The notes: generated by a model not told the origin, from the letters alone. DNA of 64,000 nucleotides from Microvirga terrae (GCF_013307435.2 NZ_CP102845.1:3780001-3844000), one strand, 5' to 3'. Positions 1-10,144 are shown, counted from the first letter of the stretch. Numbers and translations: made by a program.

Positions 1-1
1 C

Positions 2-2719
2 AGAGACAACGTTTCCAAAGCTGCCGACAATATCTTTGGGTCATCAATGGATTGCGGCATGTTGTTTTGCCCATCCGATTTCGTGTTTGAAGATGCCAAT
101 AGCGCCACCGGTGCCATCAAGGTTCTCGCATTAGAATCATTCGAGGATCTCGCGACTGCATTCCTATCCGTGCCCCGCCATGGGGATCGAACGCCTTTCG
201 ATCGCGCACCGAAGATTTGGCGCGACGAGTTGGCGCGCCTCCGTTTCCAGGTTGCCGAAGCGAACGTCCGTTTCGACGAGGCATCCTCCGGTCTCGCCCA
301 CGCCGGGACGGCGCTAACGACTAACGCCGATCTCCGGTCAAGGCTAAAGAAAAGCGACGCCAAGCTTAAGGCATACAAGAAGAAGCTGAAGGCTCATGAG
401 GCGCTCATTCACGATCTCTACAACTCCACGTCTTGGAAATTCGCGCGCCCTGTTCGCGCCGCGCGGAAAGCCGTTGCTGCTCTGCGCCTGAGAACGACTG
501 GTCTCTTTCACCGACAGGCCGCAACCGAAGTATCCCTCCCGGCGTCGAAGCCGAAAAACGCCGCACATAGGCAGGAGCAATCGATTACCTACCTCGATCA
601 GGAGGTGAATGGGATCACGGAGGATACTGACAACACGCCTCGGAAGGTTGAGGTTCCTGCTCCTCCGAGCCGAGAGGCTTGGGAAAGGCTTGCCCGGGAG
701 TTTGAACGGAGATCTCCCCAGACCCCAACTCTCGACATCGTCGTTCCCGTTTACGGCCAAGCCCGTGAAACTCTGAACTGTCTCTTCCACGTCCTGAATG
801 CGCCGCAGAGAACAGCCTATGACCTCGTTGTTATCGACGACTGCGGGCCCGATCCGGAGCTTTCTCTGGAACTGGAAAAACTAGCGTCTCGAGGGCTTAT
901 CAGCCTCCTCAAGAACGAGGTGAATCTCGGATTTGTTGCCAGCGTAAATCGTGGCATGGCACTGCATTCCGACCGTGATGTCTTGTTGCTGAACTCGGAC
1001 ACCGCGGTTTATGGAAATTGGCTCGACAGGATCGTTGAATTCGCTGGATCCAATGCGAAGATCGGGACGGTCACTCCCTTATCGAACAACGCAACGATCT
1101 GCAGCTATCCCAAGTTCGTCAGCGATAATGATGATATGCTGGAACTCGATGATGCGACCCTCGATCAAATCGCAGCAAGAGTAAACGCCGGCAAAAGCGT
1201 CGAGATTCCGACAGCCGTCGGTTTCTGCATGTACATCAGCAGAGCCTGCCTCGACGAAGTCGGCCTCTTTGACGTCGCGAACTTCGGACGTGGCTATGGT
1301 GAAGAGAACGACTTCTGTCGGCGCGCGGTCAAGAAGGGCTGGAGCAATGTGCTCGTCGGAAACGTCTTCGTCCGGCACTACGGCGGGGTCTCATTCAAAG
1401 AGTCAAAGAGGGCCTTGGTTCAGGAGGCTGAAAAGCGCATGCAGGCGCTCCACCCGGAATACTTCCCGACCGTTCGAGAATTCATTCGCAATGATCCCGT
1501 CCTAGAAATCCGCGAGAATCTCGATTTTGAGCGTCTCCGTCGACACTCGCAGGCGAAAGGACCTGCGATGCTCTTTATCACGCTCGGAAGGGGTGGCGGA
1601 ACCGAGCGACACGTGCAAGAAATGCAACAGGCCCTGCGGACTGAGGGTGTTTCGGTTTTCACCCTCAGGTCCGATCCGAGACAGCCAGGCTCGCTGCGAT
1701 TCGACAACCAGGATCTGCGTGATGTCCCTAACCTGCCGAACCTCAGCACACCTTACGACCCCAAGACCCTGATCAGAATCATCGATCGGCTGAATATCAA
1801 GCATATTCACGTGCAGCATCTAGCAGATGCCGGCGATGGCGCTGAGCATATGATTCGAGAGGCCGCGCACAGGGCCGGCATCCTCTACGATGTCACCGTG
1901 CATGATTACATGTATGTTTGTCCTCGTATCACTCTGACGAGCCATTCAGGTGTGTATTGCGGCGAGCCCGAGGCAGCGATGTGCAATGTATGCATCTCAA
2001 CGTTGCCGTCGATTGCGGGCGACGTGACGATCGAGAAATGGCGGGCGAACTTTCGTGTTTTCCTGGCGGAAGCAAGGTCCGTTTTCGTCCCAAGCGATGA
2101 TGCTGCAAATCGCATGAGCCGCTACTTTCCGCATGTTGTATTCACCGTCCGACCACACTTCACCGCACTCAAGCCCAGGCCTCCGAGGCCCATTCCAAAT
2201 CGGCGCGAGCGTCATATTGCGATCATTGGCGCTATCGGCCCCCAGAAAGGGTCAGGCCTCCTCGTTGAATGCGCGCGGTATGCCTTGAAGCACCAGATCC
2301 CGATCAGGTTTATCATTGTAGGGTACGCCTCGGCGGATCAGGAGTTGCGCGGACTGCCGAACGTGACGATTACGGGCCGCTACGACGAGAGCGAACTTCA
2401 AAACGTCTTGGATGAGCAGGCTCCCGACATAGTCTGGTTGCCGTCCGTGTTGCCTGAGACGTTCAGCTATACGCTATCTGCGGCCCTGGAGGCGGGCATC
2501 TTCCCAGTGGTCTTTGACCTCGGTGCTCCGGCGGAACGCCTTAGGGCATTGCGCTGGGGAGGTATCATGCCCACCGAGTATATGCTGTCGGTACCTGATA
2601 TACTGAGCTTCCTGACGAGTGTCGAAATCAAGGGACCGCCCAAAGATATCGCAACCGCAGCAAACGTGACATATGGCTCGGTGCTACAGGAATACTACAA
2701 ACTCGATGTCGCCGGCTGA
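2..2719 (+). CDS. Two-domain glycosyltransferase (GT2 + GT4-like), 5' end outside window
   Basis: Probably builds surface polysaccharide in the cytoplasm. The frame is open to the left edge with no stop, so the ATG at 47 is probably internal and the gene partial. Seen from that ATG: a Lys-rich coiled coil (about residues 95-130) ends in NSTSWKFARPVRAARK; a GT2 domain follows (about 225-440) with DIVVPVYGQ, the acidic VVIDDCGPDP and LLNSDTAVYGNW; then a GT4/GT1-type Rossmann pair (about 505-860) with LGRGGGTERH and a late PETFSYTLSAALEAG segment typical of the GT-B nucleotide-sugar site. Two catalytic domains in one chain suggest it adds two different sugars, as in many O-antigen and capsule enzymes. 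The next gene starts 52 nt downstream on the same strand and shares the coiled-coil/SxxW motif. The sugar specificity cannot be read from the sequence. Confidence 0.85.
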   Translation, partial: RDNVSKAADNIFGSSMDCGMLFCPSDFVFEDANSATGAIKVLALESFEDLATAFLSVPRHGDRTPFDRAPKIWRDELARLRFQVAEANVRFDEASSGLAHAGTALTTNADLRSRLKKSDAKLKAYKKKLKAHEALIHDLYNSTSWKFARPVRAARKAVAALRLRTTGLFHRQAATEVSLPASKPKNAAHRQEQSITYLDQEVNGITEDTDNTPRKVEVPAPPSREAWERLAREFERRSPQTPTLDIVVPVYGQARETLNCLFHVLNAPQRTAYDLVVIDDCGPDPELSLELEKLASRGLISLLKNEVNLGFVASVNRGMALHSDRDVLLLNSDTAVYGNWLDRIVEFAGSNAKIGTVTPLSNNATICSYPKFVSDNDDMLELDDATLDQIAARVNAGKSVEIPTAVGFCMYISRACLDEVGLFDVANFGRGYGEENDFCRRAVKKGWSNVLVGNVFVRHYGGVSFKESKRALVQEAEKRMQALHPEYFPTVREFIRNDPVLEIRENLDFERLRRHSQAKGPAMLFITLGRGGGTERHVQEMQQALRTEGVSVFTLRSDPRQPGSLRFDNQDLRDVPNLPNLSTPYDPKTLIRIIDRLNIKHIHVQHLADAGDGAEHMIREAAHRAGILYDVTVHDYMYVCPRITLTSHSGVYCGEPEAAMCNVCISTLPSIAGDVTIEKWRANFRVFLAEARSVFVPSDDAANRMSRYFPHVVFTVRPHFTALKPRPPRPIPNRRERHIAIIGAIGPQKGSGLLVECARYALKHQIPIRFIIVGYASADQELRGLPNVTITGRYDESELQNVLDEQAPDIVWLPSVLPETFSYTLSAALEAGIFPVVFDLGAPAERLRALRWGGIMPTEYMLSVPDILSFLTSVEIKGPPKDIATAANVTYGSVLQEYYKLDVAG

Positions 2720-2771
2720 CATTCTGAAAGTGAACGTTCGTTTCGACTGTAAAAGGCACAGATAAGCTACA

Positions 2772-4910
2772 ATGACAATAAACGATGCACTCTCCGAGTC
2801 GGACGCCATATCTGGCAATGCCACGCTCATGGATCACGATCTGAACAAAAGCTATCGATTGGCTCAAGGTGTCTGGCTGCCTCTGACGGACGATGTCTCG
2901 GCTGCTGACTTCACCTATTCAGATGGAGAGGAGGTCGAGCGCAGAATTTACGACGCCATAGCAGGTGCATCTGATAGATCTTTGTTCTCTCGTGAGTTGT
3001 TCTCGCACATCAACGACTGGGCATCGAAGTATCATTTGTCCCCAGTCCGGTCGAACCTGCTGCGCCCACTTGAAGATGCTCTCAAGGGATCCATTCTGGA
3101 GCTTGGTGCTGGATGTGGTGCGATAACCCGGTACCTGGGAGAGATCGGAGCCGCCGTCACGGCGGTCGAGGGGTCGTTCGCCCGTGCCAGGATCGCCCGC
3201 GAAAGGACGGCGGATCTGACGAACGTCACTGTTGTCTGCGACAGAATCGAAAACTTCACCACGGGTTCCAAGTTCAAGGTCGTGACTTTGATCGGCGTCC
3301 TCGAGTACGCCCGTGCTTTCGCACCTTACAAGGGCTTCACTGAACGTGATATGCTGTCCCATGCATTGTCTCATCTTGAAGATGACGGCTTCTTGATCCT
3401 CGCCATCGAGAATCAGCTCGGGATGAAATATTTTGCGGGCGCAAAGGAAGATCACGTCAGTGTTCCATATTTCGGGGTGAACGACAGCTATGATGCTGGA
3501 TCAGCCGTGACATTCGGGAAAGCGGAACTTCAGCAACTTCTGTCGGATGCAGGGCTTTCTTACCAACACGTCTTCATTCCCCTCCCCGACTACAAACTTC
3601 CAGTGACGGTGTTGTCACCGGAAGGAAGTGTTCCAGGGGGCGCATTTGATGCCGAGGCACAGATCCTGCAATCTGTTCTGGCTGACCCTCAACGCCCTAT
3701 GACGCCGTTCTTCTCTCTCGAACGGGCTCTTGCCGTTTCGTATCGAAATGGCCTCATACAAGACCATGCCGGGTCGTTTCTCGTCATCGCTTCGCGGACG
3801 GAGAGCGGCCTCAAGCCAATTACCGCGCCTGGCAAGCTTGCATGGCACTTCTCTTTAGATAGGACGCCTGCCTTCATGAAGCGGGCGATTTTCACGACGG
3901 ATGGCGACGATCGCATCGTCGTTAAGCGCTCGCGCCTCAGCAATGCTGCCTCGCCTGATACCCTTATCGTGAATCATGCGGAGGACGAGATCTATATCTG
4001 CGGTGAGAACTGGTGGGTCGCACTGTCGCGCCTCGTCAATCATCCGGATTGGAGCGTGGGTACTCTCGGAGAATGGGCAAAGCCTTGGGTCAGCCTCCTT
4101 GCGAAAGAGGCTGGGAGCAGCGGCCTAACCATCAACCCTAACGAGACCATTGACGGGGCGTTGTTCGACGCGACACCGCTCAATGCAGTAATGGACAAGG
4201 GTGAGCTACACTTCTTCGATCAGGAATGGCATATCAAAGAAGATATTGAAATCGGCTTCATCCTCTTCCGCGGGTTGAGAGATAGCATCATCCGCATAAC
4301 CAGCTGCGCGGCTCCGCTCGCCGGGACACCCACGAACGTGGTCAACCTGATCCTGGATGTTCTTGCCTACAATGGAGTATCGCTGACAGAATCCGACATC
4401 AAACGTTACCAGCAACTTGAATGGCGCGTTCAAAGGTGGGTTCAGGGTGAGCCGGATGAACATCCTAGCGACGACTCACTTCCGGATCTCGCAAATTGGG
4501 TCCTCAACATCCGCCCCACAATTGCTGACTTCAACGAGATCTCGGGCGAGAACGCCCGACTGAGTGTGGCGATGAATCAGCTGATCAGTGAAAAGCACGC
4601 GCTCCTTGGCGAGAGAGATGCCCTAATCGCGGAGAAAAACACGCTTACCGTCAGTGTCAGTACTCTTTCCTCCGAGAACATTCGTCTTGCGCAGCGCGTC
4701 AGCAAACGACAAGAAGAGATCAAGCGACAAGCCGAGAGGCTCAAACGTCAAAAATCCGAGATTCAGGCACTCCACGCTTCAACACCGTGGAAACTACTGC
4801 AGCTCGCCAGACGCGTCGACGAACGCAGTCCCGTTGCATCCAAGGCAGCCCGGTGGATCTTCAGAAGTGCTGGTTCCGCTCTACGCAAGATCCGGAAGCC
4901 AAGCAGGTAA
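2772..4910 (+). CDS. Methyltransferase / kinase-like / coiled-coil protein, WbdD-type architecture
   Basis: 712 residues. A class I SAM methyltransferase domain is visible at about 95-260 (glycine-rich motif I SILELGAGCGAITRYLG at 107-123, acidic end of strand 2 at VEGS). The middle part (about 330-560) carries D466-A-T-P-L-N471 and F-F-D483-Q-E-W, the pattern of a kinase/phosphotransferase catalytic loop and metal site. A long coiled coil (about 590-665) follows, then ASTPWKLLQLARR and a basic C-terminus able to form an amphipathic membrane helix. In E. coli O9 WbdD the same order (methyltransferase, kinase, coiled coil, membrane helix) terminates polymannan chains and measures their length. 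The homology to WbdD is inferred from architecture only; the kinase call is the weakest part. It lies just after a polysaccharide glycosyltransferase and in the same locus as a Wzm/Wzt exporter. Confidence 0.72.
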   Translation: MTINDALSESDAISGNATLMDHDLNKSYRLAQGVWLPLTDDVSAADFTYSDGEEVERRIYDAIAGASDRSLFSRELFSHINDWASKYHLSPVRSNLLRPLEDALKGSILELGAGCGAITRYLGEIGAAVTAVEGSFARARIARERTADLTNVTVVCDRIENFTTGSKFKVVTLIGVLEYARAFAPYKGFTERDMLSHALSHLEDDGFLILAIENQLGMKYFAGAKEDHVSVPYFGVNDSYDAGSAVTFGKAELQQLLSDAGLSYQHVFIPLPDYKLPVTVLSPEGSVPGGAFDAEAQILQSVLADPQRPMTPFFSLERALAVSYRNGLIQDHAGSFLVIASRTESGLKPITAPGKLAWHFSLDRTPAFMKRAIFTTDGDDRIVVKRSRLSNAASPDTLIVNHAEDEIYICGENWWVALSRLVNHPDWSVGTLGEWAKPWVSLLAKEAGSSGLTINPNETIDGALFDATPLNAVMDKGELHFFDQEWHIKEDIEIGFILFRGLRDSIIRITSCAAPLAGTPTNVVNLILDVLAYNGVSLTESDIKRYQQLEWRVQRWVQGEPDEHPSDDSLPDLANWVLNIRPTIADFNEISGENARLSVAMNQLISEKHALLGERDALIAEKNTLTVSVSTLSSENIRLAQRVSKRQEEIKRQAERLKRQKSEIQALHASTPWKLLQLARRVDERSPVASKAARWIFRSAGSALRKIRKPSR

Positions 4911-5208
4911 GACCGATGACGCAATTGATGCTCCGCTTGAAAGCGGTCAGCAAACCCATCGGTTGGCAAAGTCCGTCGCCAGTACCGCCGGAAGGTCTCT
5001 TGCCGCCGACTCTTGGGTGGAGAAGCTGATCTGAACGACAGCTCGCTCTTGCGAGGACGAAAAGACCCAATCGTCCACGCGAGTGGAAAAAAGGCCAAAA
5101 TGTAATCAAGTTCTTTCAGGCATCCGGAGCGCAGGCAATCATGGTTGCCTGTGCCCGCCAGACTGCGTCTGTAACTCAACTGGAAAAACACGAGCTGAGA
5201 ACCACCGG
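4911..5208. other. Intergenic region between convergent genes, small inverted repeat
   Basis: No convincing gene; short open frames here lack family features. It holds one 7-bp perfect inverted repeat, CAGGCAA-TCATGG-TTGCCTG at 5132-5151, without a following T-run. It could be a weak bidirectional terminator for the convergent genes on either side. Confidence 0.35.
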
Positions 5209-6288
5209 CTATAGGGGCCGAGTGATAAGTTTGGACTTTCTGTCTTTCATTCTCAGGAACGGCGTCTCAAAATAACGATAGCTAATTTCCGCCAAGGCAA
5301 TTGTGGCGAAGAGGGCGATCACGAAATTCGCGACGTATCGCGGCCCAGATGGAGTCTCTCCCGAGATCCCGACCAGCAGATAAATTATGGGAAGGTGAAA
5401 CACGTACAGGCCGAACGAAATCTTCCCGAGACGCACCAATGGACGCACGCTGAGGATGGCTCGAAGTGGCGCTGCATGCAGGGAAAGCCAAACGGTCGCG
5501 CCACTCATGACCGCTGTCAAAGGATAGAGAATCACGTTCCAGGAGCCGGGCGCATTCACGTTTGGCCCTGACAGGAACAAGGTGCAAGCAATGAGCCCGA
5601 CCCCGGATACGAGGATCGGGCGTACGTTCAGAGACGCGGCAGCCAAGGCGAGGCCGATCAGGATACTCTCGGGACGCAATAGTGGGGTGTAGTAGATAAC
5701 CGGATGTCGGACACCGGCGCTGATTGCAATCCCCCTCGCGATAAGGCCGAGACCGAGAATGGCAGCAAGGAGCATGAAGAAGGATGTCGACCCACGTCGG
5801 CTGTAAACCAGAAAAATCATTGGCAGCACGAGATAAAACTGGAACTCAAAAGACAAGGACCACAGATGAGCTATGTTATAATAACTACCCTTGTCTATGA
5901 AGTAATAGAAATTGCTCACGAAAGCGAGCTGCGCCACCATCTGCTCTATTGCAATCCGGATGTTCAATGAACTCCCATGGAAGAATACAAAGATCAAAGT
6001 AGCGGATGCCATTAGGGGATATATTCTGAGAAGCCTCCCCAGGAAGAACTCCTTAAACGATACGAAGCCGTACGCATTGTGTCGTTCAATCAGGCCCAGC
6101 ATCAGAAGGAAGGCCGATAAGGTGAAGAAGAGGTCGACGCCGACCCAACCGAACCTCGAGACAAGCTTCAGAGGAGCAAAATCGGGCGGCACGAGGTGAT
6201 GGACGAAGACGAGCAAGAACGCGAAGAAGCGAAGCCCGTCTAAGGACGGGCGGTACAGGCTCGGCTTCGATTTCTGATCTTGGAGCAT
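5209..6288 (-). CDS. Membrane acyltransferase, AT3 (OafA/YrhL) family
   Basis: 359 residues, the usual length of the membrane-only acyltransferase-3 family, with about ten hydrophobic segments. The N-terminal signature YRPSLDGLRFFAFLLVFVHH carries the conserved histidine pair, followed by GWVGVDLFFTLSAFLL, both diagnostic of AT3. The C-terminus ends YFETPFLRMKDRKSK. These enzymes take acyl groups (often acetyl) from cytoplasmic donors across the inner membrane and O-acylate surface polysaccharides. The next gene upstream in transcription order (6749-7888, same strand) is a clear paralogue with the same C-terminal FLRMKD motif, 460 bp away, so each probably has its own promoter. Acyl donor and acceptor are unknown. 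Confidence 0.9.
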   Translation of the reverse strand: MLQDQKSKPSLYRPSLDGLRFFAFLLVFVHHLVPPDFAPLKLVSRFGWVGVDLFFTLSAFLLMLGLIERHNAYGFVSFKEFFLGRLLRIYPLMASATLIFVFFHGSSLNIRIAIEQMVAQLAFVSNFYYFIDKGSYYNIAHLWSLSFEFQFYLVLPMIFLVYSRRGSTSFFMLLAAILGLGLIARGIAISAGVRHPVIYYTPLLRPESILIGLALAAASLNVRPILVSGVGLIACTLFLSGPNVNAPGSWNVILYPLTAVMSGATVWLSLHAAPLRAILSVRPLVRLGKISFGLYVFHLPIIYLLVGISGETPSGPRYVANFVIALFATIALAEISYRYFETPFLRMKDRKSKLITRPL

Positions 6289-6748
6289 GAGGCCTGATAA
6301 GTGGCGCTGCCCCCCTCGTCAAATAGTCGGTTCGTCACCCTTCTGAGCTTGAATTAACTTGGGCCTTGAGAAGCAGATGCCAGACTTCAGTCTGGTATAC
6401 GGGCACCACATGGACGGCCCGGCTTTTATCCTTCGTCTGCGGCAGATAGCGACGTTTACCCCATTAGATCACTTATCATGCTCTGGCTTCGGACGGCCAC
6501 CACTCGTCGCGGCTATGACTCGCCGAGGTCGTCGGACCTGAGAAAAGTGGGATCGAGTTCACGTGTGATCGAGACTCGATACCAAGCAACCCAGCGCCAC
6601 CAAGCGATGCGAGTGTTCATGGTAGCCGTTTGACGAGACATACCCACCCTGAGTGCGACTAGAGCGACAGTTCCGTCAGGAGAATGGTTTGCCCGCGCAC
6701 TCGACTGCCCGCATTGCCGCGGACTGAAGACCTCAGGGCCAACCGATA
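6289..6748. other. Intergenic region between two acyltransferase genes
   Basis: No supported gene. One hairpin, CCAGAC-TTCA-GTCTGG, lies at 6380-6395 (6-bp stem, four-base loop, no T-run). The region presumably contains the promoter of the acyltransferase gene at 5209-6288 and the 3' end of the message from 6749-7888; no clear -35/-10 pair could be named. Confidence 0.35.
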
Positions 6749-7888
6749 TCAAAATGGGCGCGACAGGATTATGGCTCGTTTGTCCTTCATCCGCAGGAAT
6801 GGCTTCTCAAAGAAGCGGTAACTGGCGGCGGCCATCCCCACAGTGAAGCCGAGCGACGCCAGCAATGTCGTAAAGAACATCTGAGCCGGCCCCTCCAAGA
6901 CTCCTGAAAGCGAAGGCAGAACGTATGTCTTCGTCAGGGCGATTGCAGACACATGAAACACGTATAAGCCATACGACCGCTTGCCGAGGTATACGAACGC
7001 CTTACTGCTCAGCAGTCGCCTCGCCCACTGAAGGTTCAGAGAGAGCCAAAGGATCGACCCGCACATAACAGCAGCGGCTGGGTAAAGGGCAACAGCTGTC
7101 GGGCCAGGCACATTCAGGTTCGGCAATGCGAAGAAGGCCATGGCGCTCACCACCAGCGCAATGGCCGCCAGCAAGGCGTGACCGCGCACATGGGACGCCA
7201 ACAGGGCCAGCGCAATTCCGATCAGGATGCTGTCGGGCCGAAGGACTGGAGAGAAGTAGATATAGGCATAGTGCACCCCGGACAGCGCGTACCAGGATCG
7301 GAATGCCAGACACACAATCGAAACAGCAGCCAGCACCCCAAAGAACCTCCGGTGGCCCAGCGCAGCATAGACGAGAAAGGCACTTGGCAGGAAAAGATAG
7401 ACCTGAAACTCAAACGAGAGTGTCCATAGGTGGGATGCGAATGGGATCGCCCTCGGCAGGGGTCCAAACCAGAAGAGATTATTGGTGAAGAGCGCGATGT
7501 TTCTCAGCTCAGTCAGCGCAGCGTCTACTTTGAAGTCTGGAAACTTCATCAGCATGAAGAGGAGTGGTGCTGCGATCATCAATGGATACAGGCGCAGCAA
7601 TCGGCGGATGAAAAAGTCGACGACCGCTATCCGCCCATTCTTAAGATATTCGATCCGAAACAAAGCGAAAATCAGGTATGCCGAAAGTACGAAGAACAAC
7701 TCAACTCCGACCCAGCCTCTGCTATAGAGGGTATATAGGAACGGCAAGCTCGGTGTCGGGTCAATGTGATTGAATACAACGGCAAGGAAGGCGAAGAACC
7801 GCAATCCATCCAGCGCAGGCAGATACAGACGGTCTTGCGCAGCATCTTGGCTTGGTTCGCTCTGGTAGAGTGACGTATTGTGCCGCAT
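6749..7888 (-). CDS. Membrane acyltransferase, AT3 family, paralogue of the gene at 5209-6288
   Basis: 379 residues with the AT3 hallmarks: YLPALDGLRFFAFLAVVFNH near the N-terminus with the conserved histidine, then GWVGVELFFVLSAYL, about ten membrane segments, and a C-terminal FFEKPFLRMKDKRAI. An AGGGG ribosome binding site precedes the ATG at 7888. It is recognisably related to the acyltransferase at 5209-6288 over its whole length, so the pair probably arose by duplication and may acylate different positions or residues of the same polysaccharide. Substrate unknown. Confidence 0.9.
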   Translation of the reverse strand: MRHNTSLYQSEPSQDAAQDRLYLPALDGLRFFAFLAVVFNHIDPTPSLPFLYTLYSRGWVGVELFFVLSAYLIFALFRIEYLKNGRIAVVDFFIRRLLRLYPLMIAAPLLFMLMKFPDFKVDAALTELRNIALFTNNLFWFGPLPRAIPFASHLWTLSFEFQVYLFLPSAFLVYAALGHRRFFGVLAAVSIVCLAFRSWYALSGVHYAYIYFSPVLRPDSILIGIALALLASHVRGHALLAAIALVVSAMAFFALPNLNVPGPTAVALYPAAAVMCGSILWLSLNLQWARRLLSSKAFVYLGKRSYGLYVFHVSAIALTKTYVLPSLSGVLEGPAQMFFTTLLASLGFTVGMAAASYRFFEKPFLRMKDKRAIILSRPF

Positions 7889-8137
7889 TGTTGCCCCTCA
7901 GGGACGACTTAAAGCATTTCAGACATGGGGCGCAAGAATGGAATGCCACCCGCAGGCGCGACGAAAGTGTGGTCGGCACTCTAGCTGGGATTGAAGGATC
8001 TGCGTTTCGCCAACTCCCGGTCGAGGCGATCGTTGTTCCCAATTGCTCGCCTCAAGGATCAAACATCTAAGGCCTGTTGGCGCTTGAGCTCATTGCGTCT
8101 GAGGGCGTTTCGCTCGTCCTATCGGACGAGGAGCCAT

Positions 8138-8620
8138 GCTGACGGACGCCCAATGAGTGATGCTGGAGCCTTTGGTTGAACAGTGCCGTCCGATGGGCAA
8201 AACTCCACCGCACGATCTGCGTCGCACGGTTGAGGCCATCTTCTGGCGATATAAGAACGGCGCACAGTGGCGGGCTGTGCCGGCTGAACTGGGCGCCCGT
8301 GGCGGGCGGCCCAGACCTTCATCCGCTGGTCTCTCGCCTGGGTGTCTGGGAGCGTCTGCTCAATCTGGTGCAGGAACGTGGGATCCAGCTTGGAATGACG
8401 TTCTCCTCGACGGCACCAGCGTGCATGCGCATCAGAAGGCAGCACAGGCGGGGCGGAAAGGCGCTCTCAATATCAACGAGACACTCGTGAAGCACCCGGC
8501 CGGTCTCGTGGGGAGATGGCACCAAGGCTTGCGTGATCGCCGACGCTCTCGGACGCGCCAACGCCTTTCGGATCTCGCCGGTCAGACGCACGATTGTAAA
8601 ATTCTATGTCCAGAGCACCA
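8138..8620 (+). pseudogene. Decayed IS5-family transposase
   Basis: Fragments of one transposase occur in different plus-strand frames: LTDAQ at 8138 runs straight into TGA, then LEPLVEQCRPMGKTPP, HDLRRTVEAIFWRYKNGAQWRAVPAE, LGVWERLLNLVQERG, LLDGTSVHAHQKAA and VIADALGRANAF. This order matches the N-terminal half of IS5-family (IS427-like) transposases, whose frame is often split. The C-terminal half with the last catalytic acidic residue is missing; the sequence ends just before the minus-strand gene ending at 8666. No intact frame, so inactive. Terminal inverted repeats could not be identified. Confidence 0.8.
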
Positions 8621-8665
8621 TGACATTGCATAATGGAGGTTCTTACATCCTTCCTCAGACCCGAT

Positions 8666-10144
8666 TCATCTCGGCCCCATCATGCGAATTCCAGTGCCGA
8701 TATAGACGTCCTGATCGAGTTCGCAGAAGTTGCTGGTACAGGGAACAAGCCACCTGTGCTCAGGCACGATGTAGAGATATCCTGCGCGGTACTGGTCCGC
8801 TGCAACAGCGAAGATCGCTGAGATTGCCAGCGCAGAGATGAGGAACTGCGGGCGCAATCGTCCCAAATCTTCCACGATAGCCGCAGCGGCGCACGCAACG
8901 ATGACAGCGAGTGTGACTGCATTAAACCTGTTCTCGAAGGCAGTCAGCAAGTTAAGAGCGAAGCTGGAGATTACAACGCCAGCCAGGAATATGATTGCGC
9001 TTGCACCGCGCTGCTCATACCATGTGGAGCTTGAACAAATGTAACGGCGCAGCGAGAGAACCGCGAAGCGTCCGCCCATAAGGACCAGAAACCAAGTAAA
9101 GGTGGCGAACAGTAGGGAATAACCTGGATTCTTATTGAACAGGTATATGAAGATGTCCTCTATGTTCAATGACATGAATGCGCGGAACAAAACCGTACAC
9201 GCTGCCGCCAGAGGGTTTTGGAAGTACCACTTCACCGGTTCGGCCGGAATCGGGCCGAAATCATAAAATGGGTTCAGGTAGCGAACTCCTACCGCCCACC
9301 ACCTTCCATTGTCGAAGGCGACGAAGGTCTCGTATTTCAGGATTTCGATGCCCCACTTTGTTTGCTTCGCGCCAAGCTCATAAGCAGGAAAAAACGTCAA
9401 TTTGCCGTAAGTATTGTAATTGTATATGATTTGCGGCGAGAAAATCAGCAGAGATATCACAACGGCTTGGATTGCGAATGTCGCTAGCGCCAATAGCCTC
9501 TTTTTCCCGCCGTACTCGACGCTGCACTGGAGCAAACCAGTTACTGTCCACACGCCGAAGACCGGAATGTTTGCAGGGCGCACCATCACCGCAAAGCTCG
9601 CAAGCGCAGTTCCGATTGCCAGCCAAGCGAATTTTGAAATCTGGCTTTCAGCCTCCTCAGCACGTAGCGCGACCACTGTTAGCAGGATGACCGTAACAAC
9701 GGTCAGACCTTCGGTCAGCGTATACGCAAGGAAATTGATGCTAACGACATTGAGAAGCAGTCCGATGAAGACTGCATTCGCCAAGCCTTGATTTCTCCTC
9801 CCGATTTCCACGCAGAGCCAGATAGCGCTCGCGAGGTACACAGCGGCTTGGACAATGGGCGCAATTGCAACGATGTCGTGATAGCCCCCCTTCGACAGCC
9901 ATCCGACCAACTGAAGGAACGCCGGATAGCCGTAGGTGCGGACATCTCCATATGGTGAATTGAAGCCGTTCGCGAGAAAATTGACTGCGATACTAACGTA
10001 GCCTCCCGAGTCCGCGAAGGCAGGAGTCTGTCGAGCTCTCAGGTACAGCGCAGTAAAACCAACTCCGAACAGGGCCAGAGCGACCATCACCGGCCAAAGT
10101 GAGAGAGACCTGCGTTTAGTTTCGGCGAATGTCAGGGTCGACAT
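8666..10144 (-). CDS. Polytopic membrane glycosyltransferase, GT39/ArnT-like
   Basis: 492 residues with an N-terminal membrane anchor (about 17-37), a large first periplasmic loop containing ADSGGYVSIAVNFLANG and YGYPAFLQ, and roughly ten further hydrophobic helices. This layout, with an acidic residue in the first loop and a short soluble tail, is that of the GT-C fold GT39/PMT-2 superfamily, which uses polyprenyl-phosphate sugars on the periplasmic side. It lies after the GtrII-like gene on the same strand with a 153-bp gap and next to an IS5 remnant. It could add a sugar to lipid A, O-antigen or another envelope glycan; the donor cannot be predicted. Confidence 0.7.
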   Translation of the reverse strand: MSTLTFAETKRRSLSLWPVMVALALFGVGFTALYLRARQTPAFADSGGYVSIAVNFLANGFNSPYGDVRTYGYPAFLQLVGWLSKGGYHDIVAIAPIVQAAVYLASAIWLCVEIGRRNQGLANAVFIGLLLNVVSINFLAYTLTEGLTVVTVILLTVVALRAEEAESQISKFAWLAIGTALASFAVMVRPANIPVFGVWTVTGLLQCSVEYGGKKRLLALATFAIQAVVISLLIFSPQIIYNYNTYGKLTFFPAYELGAKQTKWGIEILKYETFVAFDNGRWWAVGVRYLNPFYDFGPIPAEPVKWYFQNPLAAACTVLFRAFMSLNIEDIFIYLFNKNPGYSLLFATFTWFLVLMGGRFAVLSLRRYICSSSTWYEQRGASAIIFLAGVVISSFALNLLTAFENRFNAVTLAVIVACAAAAIVEDLGRLRPQFLISALAISAIFAVAADQYRAGYLYIVPEHRWLVPCTSNFCELDQDVYIGTGIRMMGPR

